Of a stretch of DNA of 64,000 nucleotides, positions 32,586-43,400 are shown one piece after another. Under the pieces are notes generated by a model. That model saw only the letters and a list, made by a program, of their open reading frames with translations. It was not told the DNA's origin and ran no database searches. The DNA is taken from contig CP136896.1 of the NCBI GenBank assembly GCA_034359265.1, positions 68,521,501-68,585,500 on the forward strand, given 5' to 3'. Within the stretch, counting starts at the first letter, position 1. The number at the start of each line of letters is the position of its first letter. The DNA comes from Canna indica. Its lineage: Eukaryota > Streptophyta > Magnoliopsida > Zingiberales > Cannaceae. Made by a program: the position numbers and the translations under genes.

Positions 32586-35303
32586 TTAAAGGCGCTGGAG
32601 TTGGTATGAGGAAATGAGTATGAGGGAATAAAAGGAAAGCTTGCTTAGATTGCACACTCGAAATATTACAGAAAGAGAAGTAAGACTTCTGGTTATGCCA
32701 GGATTGTTATCTTCCCATCTGTGAACGCAGTTGTTCATTACATCTGGTAGGGTGATGGTGGTTCTCCAGTTGTTCTCCTTTGTCGAATCAGTTGTAGTTA
32801 CCACCAAGACGAACTCTTTAGAAATGTTCTCAGGTTCTTCTACCAGCAAAATAAAAGCAGACTCATAGGGTAATTCTGATATATCCAAAGAGAGAGCGTG
32901 TGCAGAACCATTTTCTCCTTCGGAAAACGAGCAGATAGCATCACTATCTGGTTCATTTAAGTCTACTGATAGGACGTCCCAGTCCTCTGGTAGGTCAAGA
33001 TTTTCTATGATAGCCGCTCGAGCTATATTACCTTGCTTCCTCTTACATTCTCTTGCATAGTGGCCCTCTTCACCACAAATGAAGCATTTACACTTCTTTG
33101 TTCTATCGGAATGTTTCTTCTTAAAGATCCGAATGTGGGTGTCGTGTGGCTTTCCCTTATAATTTTTGGCCTTTCTTAGACCAAACTTCTTTTCCTTTCT
33201 ATAATATCCAGGTATTGGGATTTTCCTGCATATGGACAGGTCTTTGAGACTTCTTTGAAACGCAGCGCGCTTGCACTGTTCCTCAATATATTGATATATA
33301 AAATGAATGCGTGGTATTACTCCGACTGTGTTTCCTGGGTGTCTTATCATAAATGCTGCTTCAATTTCTTTGCCTATAATTGGAGGCATTTTTCGAAATA
33401 TTTTCTCTGAGAGTTCTGTTGAAACATACATTCTTCCAGATTTTGCCGCTAACACCTTGTAGTCATTGAGGTAGTCGAATAAGTCTCTTACATTTATACA
33501 CGACAGTCTCTCCAAGTCTTCATAAGCTCTATTCTGTTCATCTGTAGAGCCTGTTGTTGGATCTTCTAACAGGAACATTCTCCTTACTTGAGAAAGAACA
33601 TTTTGTGGATCATCCGCTATGTTGGTGAGCTCATCGTATTCAGCTGGATAAGCCATTCTCCACTGAATCCAGATTTTCTTCTCGGTCTCACCTAGTAGGT
33701 TTTCAATAAAGCACATCTTGGCTTTATTGTCTGTCCAAGTTTTTTCATTTACCAAATTTAGGGTAACTGATTCCCAGCGGGAAATAACGTCACTGTATTG
33801 TCCTAACTGCTCTGGTAATACCAAAATAGCCCCAGTATTTGTCTGGGCTGAAGGTAGAGTATACTTCTCATTGTGTGCTTTAGCGTATCCCCCTTTCAAA
33901 CATCCTATTCTTGCATTGATGAAGCTTGAAGTTCCAGCTCCATGGGGTCCAGGGAAATAAGAGCTACTGGGTGGATACATCGCTGGTCCCATGATGGGTT
34001 CCTTTGGAATCTGCGTAACTGATGATTCTCCAGTCGTTGTAAAAGCTGATTCAATTTTCTTCTCATTAATTGATTCCTTCAATTTACGGAAGACTGGGTA
34101 TTCAAGTTCTGCAGCATATGCAATTTCTCCTGTTGCTGCTATATTAATTTTGCTGCTGAATCTCTCTTCAAAATCATCATCATCAGAATAAAATTCATCA
34201 AAGATAGGGGTGTGTACCTCTTCCTCCTCCCCATCCGGCGAGATTAGGTCCCACCTAATCGTTGTACGGTATGTGTTGTCAGAATCATCAGACGGATCCC
34301 AGCGAGGCTGCTGGTCGATCTGATCATGTGTCAATGTCAGAAAGTGATGGAAAGCATCGGTGTCGTCTTCTTCGTACTCACTACTCCAATCGGGTTCTTG
34401 ATCGGAGTTGTAGTCGCAGTACATCATGGCTGCGAATTCCTCCTGAAGGTCATCCTCATGAGTTGCAGCTTCAGGGGTGATAGAGTAATCCGCAAATTGG
34501 ATTGCGAGTGAGCCATCCGTTCGAGTACGGATGCTCGATGTCTGTGGATTTCTGGATACAACAATAGAAGCAGGCCGTATGACCCACTGTTGGCCTTGCA
34601 GACTTTCGGTAGATCTAACCTGACCAGGGATCGCCCTGATTCCTCTGCTTGCCAAATGGTCCGCTACATGTTGGACATTGTAACGGAAGTTGGTGTGGCT
34701 TGAATTAGAGAGGCGTCCTAAAAGTGAGCGGGAAAGCAGGAGATTACTTTCTCCTCCCTGCCATCCGTTGTAACCATGCGTTTGGATTACCAGCTGGATG
34801 TGCTCCCGGAAATCATGTATGCTGATGGTCATATCCGGGGCTGAGTAGGCGAGTTGCGTGCCTGACGTAAGGTCTACTTCCATGGAACTTATGATGGCTC
34901 GGTCATCCGCCCATCTGGTATCTCTCAATAGAATTAGAGCATTAACACCGGCACTGCGTCGGTGGAGCGTATGTAAACGCACCATGATCATACCGATGTG
35001 TAAATGTTGGAGTCCCTCCTGTACTAGGATAGCATAACTTTGGTCAGTGATGAATGGGAGTTCAAGTTGCGAACCTTCAGTAACCAAGACTCTTTCATCA
35101 GAGTAATGTTGGTATACTCTGTGGTTACGCTCAGACCAGCCTGCTTGGTACAGCGTTTCAGCAGGTACTTGTTGTGCCCTCTGGTACTGTGATATTGTTA
35201 GCTCCGCATTAGAGGGAAGATGAAGAGTTTTTTTTGCTTTATTATTAGATGAGCACACCGACCAAGTGTTTTCTGTGAAACATATTGACAAATTAAGAAA
35301 CAT
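32586..35303 (-). CDS. Endogenous pararetrovirus-like ORF (movement protein plus coat/CCHC region)
   Basis: An uninterrupted 905-codon frame resembles the N-terminal half of a Caulimoviridae (badnavirus-type) polyprotein. Residues of about 50-290 look like the viral movement-protein family, with a DTRWADDRAI motif near residue 130. An acidic linker follows (about 300-430). The coat-protein-like region (about 440-760) ends in a CCHC zinc knuckle, CFICGEEGHYARECKRKQ, near residue 740, preceded by a Lys/Arg-rich stretch. The protease, reverse transcriptase and RNase H that normally follow are absent, and the last 50 or so residues do not look viral. No LTR flanks it. It sits inside CACTA-3. The open frame is notable beside broken neighbours; it may be recent or retained. 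Which viral genus is uncertain. Confidence 0.75.
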   Translation of the reverse strand: MFLNLSICFTENTWSVCSSNNKAKKTLHLPSNAELTISQYQRAQQVPAETLYQAGWSERNHRVYQHYSDERVLVTEGSQLELPFITDQSYAILVQEGLQHLHIGMIMVRLHTLHRRSAGVNALILLRDTRWADDRAIISSMEVDLTSGTQLAYSAPDMTISIHDFREHIQLVIQTHGYNGWQGGESNLLLSRSLLGRLSNSSHTNFRYNVQHVADHLASRGIRAIPGQVRSTESLQGQQWVIRPASIVVSRNPQTSSIRTRTDGSLAIQFADYSITPEAATHEDDLQEEFAAMMYCDYNSDQEPDWSSEYEEDDTDAFHHFLTLTHDQIDQQPRWDPSDDSDNTYRTTIRWDLISPDGEEEEVHTPIFDEFYSDDDDFEERFSSKINIAATGEIAYAAELEYPVFRKLKESINEKKIESAFTTTGESSVTQIPKEPIMGPAMYPPSSSYFPGPHGAGTSSFINARIGCLKGGYAKAHNEKYTLPSAQTNTGAILVLPEQLGQYSDVISRWESVTLNLVNEKTWTDNKAKMCFIENLLGETEKKIWIQWRMAYPAEYDELTNIADDPQNVLSQVRRMFLLEDPTTGSTDEQNRAYEDLERLSCINVRDLFDYLNDYKVLAAKSGRMYVSTELSEKIFRKMPPIIGKEIEAAFMIRHPGNTVGVIPRIHFIYQYIEEQCKRAAFQRSLKDLSICRKIPIPGYYRKEKKFGLRKAKNYKGKPHDTHIRIFKKKHSDRTKKCKCFICGEEGHYARECKRKQGNIARAAIIENLDLPEDWDVLSVDLNEPDSDAICSFSEGENGSAHALSLDISELPYESAFILLVEEPENISKEFVLVVTTTDSTKENNWRTTITLPDVMNNCVHRWEDNNPGITRSLTSLSVIFRVCNLSKLSFYSLILISSYQLQRL

Positions 35304-35634
35304 GGTGTGGTGGAAAAGTTACTTTAATTTTATGTGGAGATCTCAAGTTTAAACTCTCTCTTCCTCATGTTATTTTTAATGAGAGAATATTTTAACATAA
35401 TAAAATGTTACTATGTGAAACAAAATAATAAAGAAAATAATATGATTTAGTGTAAAAAAATCCTTTGATATAATATGTAGGTTCAAAGTTCAATTTTTTT
35501 CCTACTTTTTTTATCCTATTGTCTTTTACCATCCTCCTATGTTGATTAAAATTACCTCTAGCATTACTTGAATTTGTATTTTCAATGAAAGCATCGCTAA
35601 TAAAATTATGGAAAACTGGATATGACAAATTTCA
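35304..35634. other. AT-rich sequence upstream of the pararetrovirus-like ORF
   Basis: No viral promoter, tRNA-Met primer site or other feature was recognised. Confidence 0.4.
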
Positions 35635-36085
35635 GCTCGACACGATAGTTCGACACAATAAAATCGTGCTTGGACCAACTCTTATTATCGTGTCGGGTCG
35701 TTATCGGGTCGGCCCGAAAAGGCTTGAACAGCTAGTTATCGAGTCGTGTCGGGTCAAATGATCTAGGCATGTTTATTAAGTTGGTATACGAACATGAATT
35801 TTATTTAAAAACTCATTAATAATTTAGGACATTGAACTATTGGGCCGTTTCAAGCTATTGGGCTGAATTGGTCCAATGTATCATGCTTCAATTATTATTT
35901 TCTTTTCGTTATCGTGCTAACAGGCCGTGCAGTGTCAACACGTTTATTTTCAGTGGCGTGCCAAGTCCGGGGTCCTTGGCATGAACTTTTATCGGGCTGT
36001 GTTGAGCCGGACACGATTTTTGTTCGAGCCGGGCCAATTCGTCCTGATATCCTCGGCTTGGCACGAATTGTCGAGTCTAAGAATA
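35635..36085. repeat. Degenerate repeat rich in TCGTGTCGGGTCG
   Basis: Contains many copies of CGACACGA, GTGTCGGGTC and GGCACGAA in both orientations. The style matches plant hAT-like MITEs with GC-rich inverted interiors. Ends and duplication are not clear. Confidence 0.4.
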
Positions 36086-36599
36086 ATAAAGAATGTTTAT
36101 GCTAAAATTAAGAGTTTTTACTAGGGTGAGTCAAAAAATTAAAACTTGATATTTATATGACCTTGTAGAGTCATGAGGTGAATAATGTAATATACAAATG
36201 TGAGAATTGATGTAATTAATCTATGATGCCAAATTATTGTAAGAACTATGGTAATTTAAATAGAGAATATAAAATTTGAAAATTATTTGATCAACTAATT
36301 TGGAAAGTTTAGAAATAAAATAATTAATTTTAATATATGTTATGATATTTTTAAAAGAAAATTATTTGATTGTTTACGCCAAAAGCATTTTATTAGTTAT
36401 AAAAGTCAATTCTAGTATATATGTATGATTTTATTAGTCATACAATCAATTTTAATAGTACTAACAAATTAATATAAAATTATTTTATTATTTACACCAT
36501 AAATATTATGAATAATATATAATATAATATCATTTATGGAATATCATTTATGTATGTGAATTGATAATAGTATCCACGAATACATTTTATGGATAATGC

Positions 36600-38069
36600 A
36601 TGCAGTAATATCCATATATTATTCGTGGTAATTGTAGATGGCGCAAAAAAATCAAATTGACCAAAATGTGAATGACGGGAATAAATTTTATTTATTTTGG
36701 CTTTAAGCATTTGCTACAAACGCAAAGTCCGTTACTACAAATTTCATCATGCAATGCAATAGACACATAGATGTTTGTAACTGCTTGTGAAGTATTACCC
36801 ACAAAGTATCCTTCGTAGGTACGACAACTAATCACACAAATATGATTGTGGCTATTATAGTTTTTCATTGTAGTATAATCTAATCACAATGTGTAATCAC
36901 AAAGTTCGTAGCTTGAAGATGAAGGTATGTTGTATTCACAATTTAGATATTGTGTCATTAGCTAGAAGCAGACAAACATTTAAATGACACGTTGTAATCA
37001 CAAAGTCTGCTTCGTAGGTACGACAACTAATCATACAAGTAGTTACAAATAATTTTTTCGTTACAGATATTAAGAATGGCGCAAAGATATACTTTGACGG
37101 TAAATTTATATCCACGAATATTTCTTGCAGCAATTTAAATATTTCTACTCACAAACGTATGCAATTGAAGCAAATGATGTCAATCAATAGCCACACACAT
37201 CTTGTGGCTAAATGGCCCCAGTAGCCACAAATAATATTTTTTGTTACAAATATTACGAATGCCACCAAAATATATATACTTCAATGAAAAATTTATATCA
37301 ATGAATGATTTTTATGGCAACTAATATATTTTTTCTCACAAATTATAATCGAAGCAAATGTTGTTAAATAATAGTCTCGAAATGATTGTGGATATAATGT
37401 ACTCAAGTAGCCACAAAGGATCACAAAATTGCAAAAGATATATCCATGAATATTTTCTTAATTAAGGCAACTAACATGTTTGTTCTCCCAAACATGGAAT
37501 CATGGCAAATGCTATTAACCACTAGCCACAGACTGAACGTGGCTCCAAATATATTACAATAGCTACGATTATTGTTTTGCATTACAAAAATCAAGAAAGG
37601 TGCTAAAATATATACTTTGGCGGTAAATTTATATTCACGAAATCTTTCTTATGACAACCAACATATTTCTTCTCGCAAAAATAGGATACAAGAAAATACT
37701 ATTAAACAGTAGCCACGATGGTAACATGGCTATATACTCATATCTTATGACGACATATTACATTAGTTATAACAAAAAACACATGTGGCAATTAAACATG
37801 TTATTATCATATAATACGGTGCATGTGACTACTGTTATGTTCTTTTTGCCACGACGTCAATATTTCATGGCTAACAAAAGCTTTTGTAGTCACGACGTCA
37901 ATGCTTTGTGGTTAACAAAATCTTTTATGGCCACGACGTCAAAGTTTCGTGAATACAAATCACTTAATTATCACAACCGTTCAAACTGTGACTACAGAAT
38001 ACATTTATTGTCACAAAAGGATGATTCGTGGATAATATTTTGTGGCTACAAGTCTTATATGTTGTAGTG
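36600..38069. repeat. CACTA-3 right subterminal repeats
   Basis: About 1.4 kb of TAGCCAC/GTGGCTA, CACAAAGT and ATTCGTGG-type repeats, ending in the terminal TGTTGTAGTG. They mirror the left end. Confidence 0.8.
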
Positions 38070-38282
38070 ATTGTTTGTGGAAAATACTCTTGTTATCTTT
38101 GATGGATCGAATAGAGGAAACAAATTGCCAAGCTCATAGGTGGACTTGTTCAAGGGTGTCAATCGCATGGGTAATCTGCCCCGAGAGGGAGGAGACAACA
38201 GATAGATTCAAGTCTATCCAGGAAGGATTGATGAATGAAGTAAACATTTGAGGATGAATCATGTAATGGTTTATCCTCAATC

Positions 38283-39171
38283 AAAAAAACCCTCTTTTTA
38301 ATTTCCCCCTTTTTAATTTCTGGTTTCGAAAGAATTTGAAACTAACCAATCTCTGTGGATTCGATCATACTTGTCACGACTACAAAATCTCAAAAAGTAG
38401 GTATTTATTTTTGGTGAATTCGACACCCATCAATCATTGTCCTCTACTAATTGATACAAAGGAGTATATCCAGAACAGGAGAAAAGTTAGGAACTTTGTG
38501 TTTGAGCTGTATTGGCTCGAATACAATGAGATTTGTGATAATGTAAGAAGTGTATGGAGTAGAGAGAACACTCAGGTACATAAGATGAGCATTTTGAAAA
38601 GGTTATGACAGTTCTGAGCAGGGAATTAACAACCATCAGTAAGCAGCAGGTAGGATCACTTGAAAATAATCTGAGGGAAACCATGAAGGAGTTGGAGAAG
38701 CTAGAGAACAAGGATGCAAAGGGGGTGATGAATGAGAATGAACTAGATGAACTTAGGAGCTTGACAAACAAAGCAATGACATTGAATAGACAAATTCAAA
38801 TAAAATGGTGGAGTAAATCAATGACAAAGTGGATTGAGGACAATGACATGAACTCAAAGTATTTTCACAATCTGACAAAATTGAAAAGAATAAAGAATGC
38901 AATTGTGGAGATTCGTGTGGAAAATGAGATGGTTACAAGTGATGAAGATATTGTAAAGGAGTTTGAGAGATGATACAGAGAACTATGGGAGAATGAGGGG
39001 AGCAAGTATCAGGGTTGGATTCAGCTCAGCAAACTACATTAGAAGAGGATATCTTGATAACATCACAGTAAGCTGATAGAAGCTTTTACAGATGAGGAAA
39101 TATTCAGGGCTATGAACAATTTGGGTAGAGGCAAAGCTCCAGGGCCAGACAAATATAATTTGGAGTTCTAT
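38283..39171 (+). repeat. Second copy of an LTR-plus-LINE block, flanked by AATCA
   Basis: This 0.89-kb block is a close copy of about 42154-43041. It has the last 150 bases of the solo LTR (ending CACCCATCA at 38432), the same ATCAT junction, and then LINE-C ORF2 sequence (CPLLIDTKEYIQ, NELDELRSLTNKAMTLN, LGRGKAPGPD). AATCA occurs directly before it (38278-38282) and at 39173-39177. Across the block the LINE ORF1 text appears to resume, so it interrupts LINE-C. Confidence 0.85.
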
Positions 39172-39176
39172 TAATC

Positions 39177-40481
39177 AACCTGTCTAGATCTGAATGGGTT
39201 AACAGCGCGTATGGCAAATTCTATGGTATAACTCCCCCCTGTATCTGGTTCAAAATGTTATACCGAAGCTTTGGAGATTGAAGAACAATGTTCAGATTGT
39301 GGACCTAGCTGCTGGGTTCTTCTGTTTCAAATTCGCTAGTAAGTATGATCTCGACAGTGTTTTAGCATGAGGACCATGGTTCCTGAGAGGGCAAGTGTTG
39401 CTAATTAAGCAATGGAAGCCGAACTTTCAACCTATGCTGGAGAGGATTGAGATTATCCTTATTTGGGTCCAGTTACCTGATCTCCCACTGGAGTATATGC
39501 ATAGAGAGATACTACAAAAAATAGCATCTTCACTGGGTCAACTGGTGAAGATAGACGAGGTTACAACTAAATGGCAAAGAGCTAGATTTGCAAGGATTTG
39601 TATACTGTGGGATCTTATCAAATTGGTCCCAAATGGGGTGTGGATAAATGGAGCAGGGAGGAGATCTTGGCAGTCTATAGTTATGAAAAATATTCCAAAG
39701 CTTTGTTTTCAGTGTGGGAAAATAGGTCATGTCAGTGAGGATTGTAATCTGATTAATAGGGGGGAAATGAAGTTGTTGTGGAAGAAGGAGGGAAGAAAGA
39801 GGGGAAGGGTAAGTGTTCACAGAAGAATAAACAACCATGTAATGTTGGAGTCTTTGGTCCATGGCAAGTAGTGAACATGAGGAAAAGAACATGTGGAAGA
39901 AGGAATGAAAGTATGGAAAATGACACAAAAAATAAATTCGAGGTACTTAATAAAGAGGGCGAGCACATGATGGTAGTTGATAGGGAAAAGGTAGTATATG
40001 AGGAAAGTGAGAGATGAGCTAATAAGAGATCCAATGAGAAGAAACTGGCTAGTGTTGAGGTGTATCTCCCAGAACTTTGATGGGGAGGAAGGTATCAAAG
40101 CCTGTGAATGAGGAAAAAGAAGTGATGTGTTTCAATGCCAAGGCTAGGGAACCTATTAAAGTCCTAGTGAGTCTGGATAAGAAGGCAGAAGAGATGCACA
40201 AAAAGTTAATTGATTCTTTCTCTATTGCTGTGAGTAAAATCAAAGAGAATATAACATTGTCACAGGAGAGTCAAGATTCTGATATGGTCAGGAGATCTCC
40301 AGTGAAGGGAACTATAATCAAGAAACCAATCTATCAATCAGTTCATGCTGAAAGTTTCTCATTTATTATCAAACATAGCAAGATTAAGAAGAAAAGAATT
40401 TCCTCGGAAGGGAATGGAGATGAGATGGAGAATGATAAGATGAAGGAGGGAGGTGGGATACCTACTGATGCAAGTTATTAA
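39177..40481 (+). pseudogene. LINE-C ORF1 (DUF4283 and CCHC RNA-binding protein), broken
   Basis: A DUF4283-type domain runs from about 39200 to 39700: IVDLAAGFFCFKFASKYDLD, a stop at VLA*, then GPWFLRGQVLLIKQWKPNF, LPDLPLEYMHREILQKIAS and ICILWDLIKL. A zinc knuckle, CFQCGKIGHVSEDC, follows at 39703-39744. The Lys/Arg-rich C terminus is in another frame (40077-40481), so there is at least one frameshift. LINE ORF1 proteins bind the LINE RNA in RNP particles. Its TAA overlaps the ORF2 start as TAATG (40479-40483). Confidence 0.85.
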
Positions 40482-43400
40482 TGAAGCTAATCTGCTGGAA
40501 TATTAGAGGGGGAATGAAAGTTGAGGGGAATGATTATTTGAACCTGATGATGAGAGAACATAAACATGAGATAGTGGTTTTGGTGGAGACTCATATTGAT
40601 GAAGCTTATTCAGAAATTTGTATAAGAAGACTGGGCAAAGGATGATATGGATGTTTTGTAGCTGGAAGTGGTAGAGCGGGAGGGATCATCATTGCTTGGA
40701 AAACTAAGAAGTATAAAGTGGTTCCTATCTATAAATGCAGCCAGCTGATACATGTGATGGTCTATGGAAATAATGAGAAAACTTGGGTGTTATTAGGGAT
40801 CTATGCCAACAATGAGAGTAGGGAGAGGATGCTTTTGTGGGAGCTGCTAATGAACATAGAAGTAGGGGAAGTGCCATGGCTGTTGGTAGGGGATTACAAT
40901 TGTATTGATTGTCCGGAAGACAAAAAAAGGGGAAGACCTTTTATATATAGGAAATCAATTCTCTCATTTAAGAACTTATGTATGGAAGCTGGGCTTATTG
41001 ACTTGAAGTTTAAGGCGAGTAGATATACTTGGTGCAACAACAGAAGAGGAGAAAAGAGGGTAATGGCTAGGTTGGATAAGGCATATGTCAATAGTGAGTA
41101 GGTTGCTAAGCATAATAGGGCCCAAGTAACTCATCTCAGAAGAATTGCATCAGATCATTGATGACATATTTATTTTTCATCTTTTGATGCTTATTTTCAT
41201 GCTAAATTCGAATTAAATGCTTCCTAAATTATGTTTATTATTTTGTTTAACTTTTAGGCAATAATTATGGAAAGAATTCGAAAAGAAACCTCCCTACACG
41301 TTTTTGGAAGCTAAAAATTGAAATGCAAGCTGGATCTGATCGCACTGCCTTGGACGTGCCCACGCCTTAGCGAGAATACATGTGACAGAATCAAAATTTG
41401 CCATGTTTGATGCTGAAATCTTGGCTCCATATTTCTAGCTGAATTTTAACAATCCATTTGTGTCAAAAATATTAAACCAGAATATTTGGTTGTTAGTTTA
41501 ATATCATGTAAGGATGATTTGATTTTTATTTACTATTCTAGTTAGGTTTGGAATTCTCCTATAATAGGAGAATAATTGTAATGAACATGGCTGGCATTTT
41601 TCTTAGTGGTAGCCTCCTTTTGTGTTTTGTGCCTTAAAGTTTTCAGCAGTAGTTTATTTTGATAATGAAATTGTGTGAGTTTGCAATGTGTGGCTGATCC
41701 ACTTCTTTCTAGCTAAAGGGCGATTCGACGTTTTGGTTCTACAGATTGTGAGATTTTTTCTATGCTTAAAGTCTTTGTTTTCTAGTATTTCATGTATTTT
41801 CTGCGGAATCTATCCTATTATTTCTTTTTAATTGTCGATATGTTACCAGATTATTAGAACGATAGCTAGTCTACCGGTATTGGCTGTTCCATGTCGGATT
41901 TAGAGACAAATTAGTCGAGATTATTGTTCAACCCGAACTAATGAAGTACTTGAATTAATACGACTTATGAGATTGCTGTTCAATTCACAAAAGTCTATTA
42001 AATTGCTAAAAATAAAAAAACTCATCCTTAGCGTCTATGATCAATCCTACGATCCGAAATCGAGAACGTACCTTTAGCTAGACTTTTCTCTTATTGATTT
42101 CTCCTTAATTTTAATCACTGTTTTTAATTACTTATTTCAGCTTGCATCTAATAAAAAAAACCCTATTTTTAATTTCCCCCTTTTTAATTTTTGGTTTCGA
42201 AAGAATTTGAAACTAACCAATCTCTGTGGATTCGACCCTACTTGTCACGACTACAAAATCTCAAGAAGTAGGTATTTATTTTTGATGGATTCGACACCCA
42301 TCAATCATTGTCCTCTACTGATTGATACAAAGGAGTATATCCAGAACAGGAGAAAAGTTAGGAACTTTGTGTTTGAGCTGTATTGGCTCGAATACAATGA
42401 GATTTGTGATAATGTAAGAAGTGTATGGAATAGAGAGAACACTAAGGTACATAAGATGGAGCATTTTGAAAAGGTTATGATAGTTCTGAGCAGGGAATTA
42501 ACAACCATCAGTAAGCAGCAGGTAGGATCACTTGAAAATAATCTGAGGGAAACCATGAAGGAGTTGGAGAAGCTAGAGAACAAGGATGCAAAGGGGGTGA
42601 TGAATGAGAATGAACTAGATGAACTTAGGAGCTTGACAAACAAAGCAATGACATTGAATAGACAAATTCAAATAAAATGGTGGAGTAAATCAATGGCAAA
42701 GTGGATTGATGACAATGACAGAAACTCAAAGTATTTTCACAATTTGACATAATTGAAAAGAAGAAAGAATGCAATTGTACAGATTTGTGTGGAAAATAGG
42801 GTGGTTACAGGTAATGAAGACATTGTAAAGGAGTTTGAGAGATGGTACAGAGAACTGGGAGAATGAGGGGAGCAAGTATCAGGGTTAGAATCAGCTCAGC
42901 AAACTACATTGGAAGAGGATATCTAGAGAGCATCACAGTAAGCTGATAGAAGCTTTTACAGATGAGGGAATATTCAGGGCTATGAACAGTTTGGGTAGAG
43001 GCAAAGCTCCAGGGCCAGACGGATATAATTTGGAGTTCTATATCAATTTTTGGGAAGATATAAAAGCTCCTTTTTGCGCTGCTTTAAGAGAATTTCAAGA
43101 CAAAATGTACTTACCTGCTTCTTGGGGGCAAACAAACTTGATCTTTATACCAAAGAAGGATCAACCAATCACAATTAAGGATTATAGGCCAATTGCTTTA
43201 TGCAATGTGGCATATAAGGTGCTGGATAAGGCATTGGTGATTAGACTGAAAGCTCAAATTAAGCATATCATCTCATGGGAACAAGGGGCTTTTGTAAAAA
43301 GGAGAAGACTGCAAGATAATGTGCTAGTCATGTCAGAAATAACTAATGTGGTGATGAAATCTAAAAGAAAATATTCATACTTTATTGTCAAAATAGATTT

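Larger units (their letters stand above)
23340..38069. mobile_element. CACTA-3: 14.7-kb CACTA transposon of a second family
   Basis: Terminal inverted repeats CACTACAACA (23340) and TGTTGTAGTG (38069), with a perfect 3-bp duplication ATT at 23337-23339 and 38070-38072. About 0.9-1.4 kb at each end is filled with GTGGCTA/TAGCCAC-type repeats. The minus strand carries TNPA-like and TNPD-like genes with several stops. A further 6 kb holds a pararetrovirus-like frame and unassigned sequence. It is inserted in LINE-C. Confidence 0.92.
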
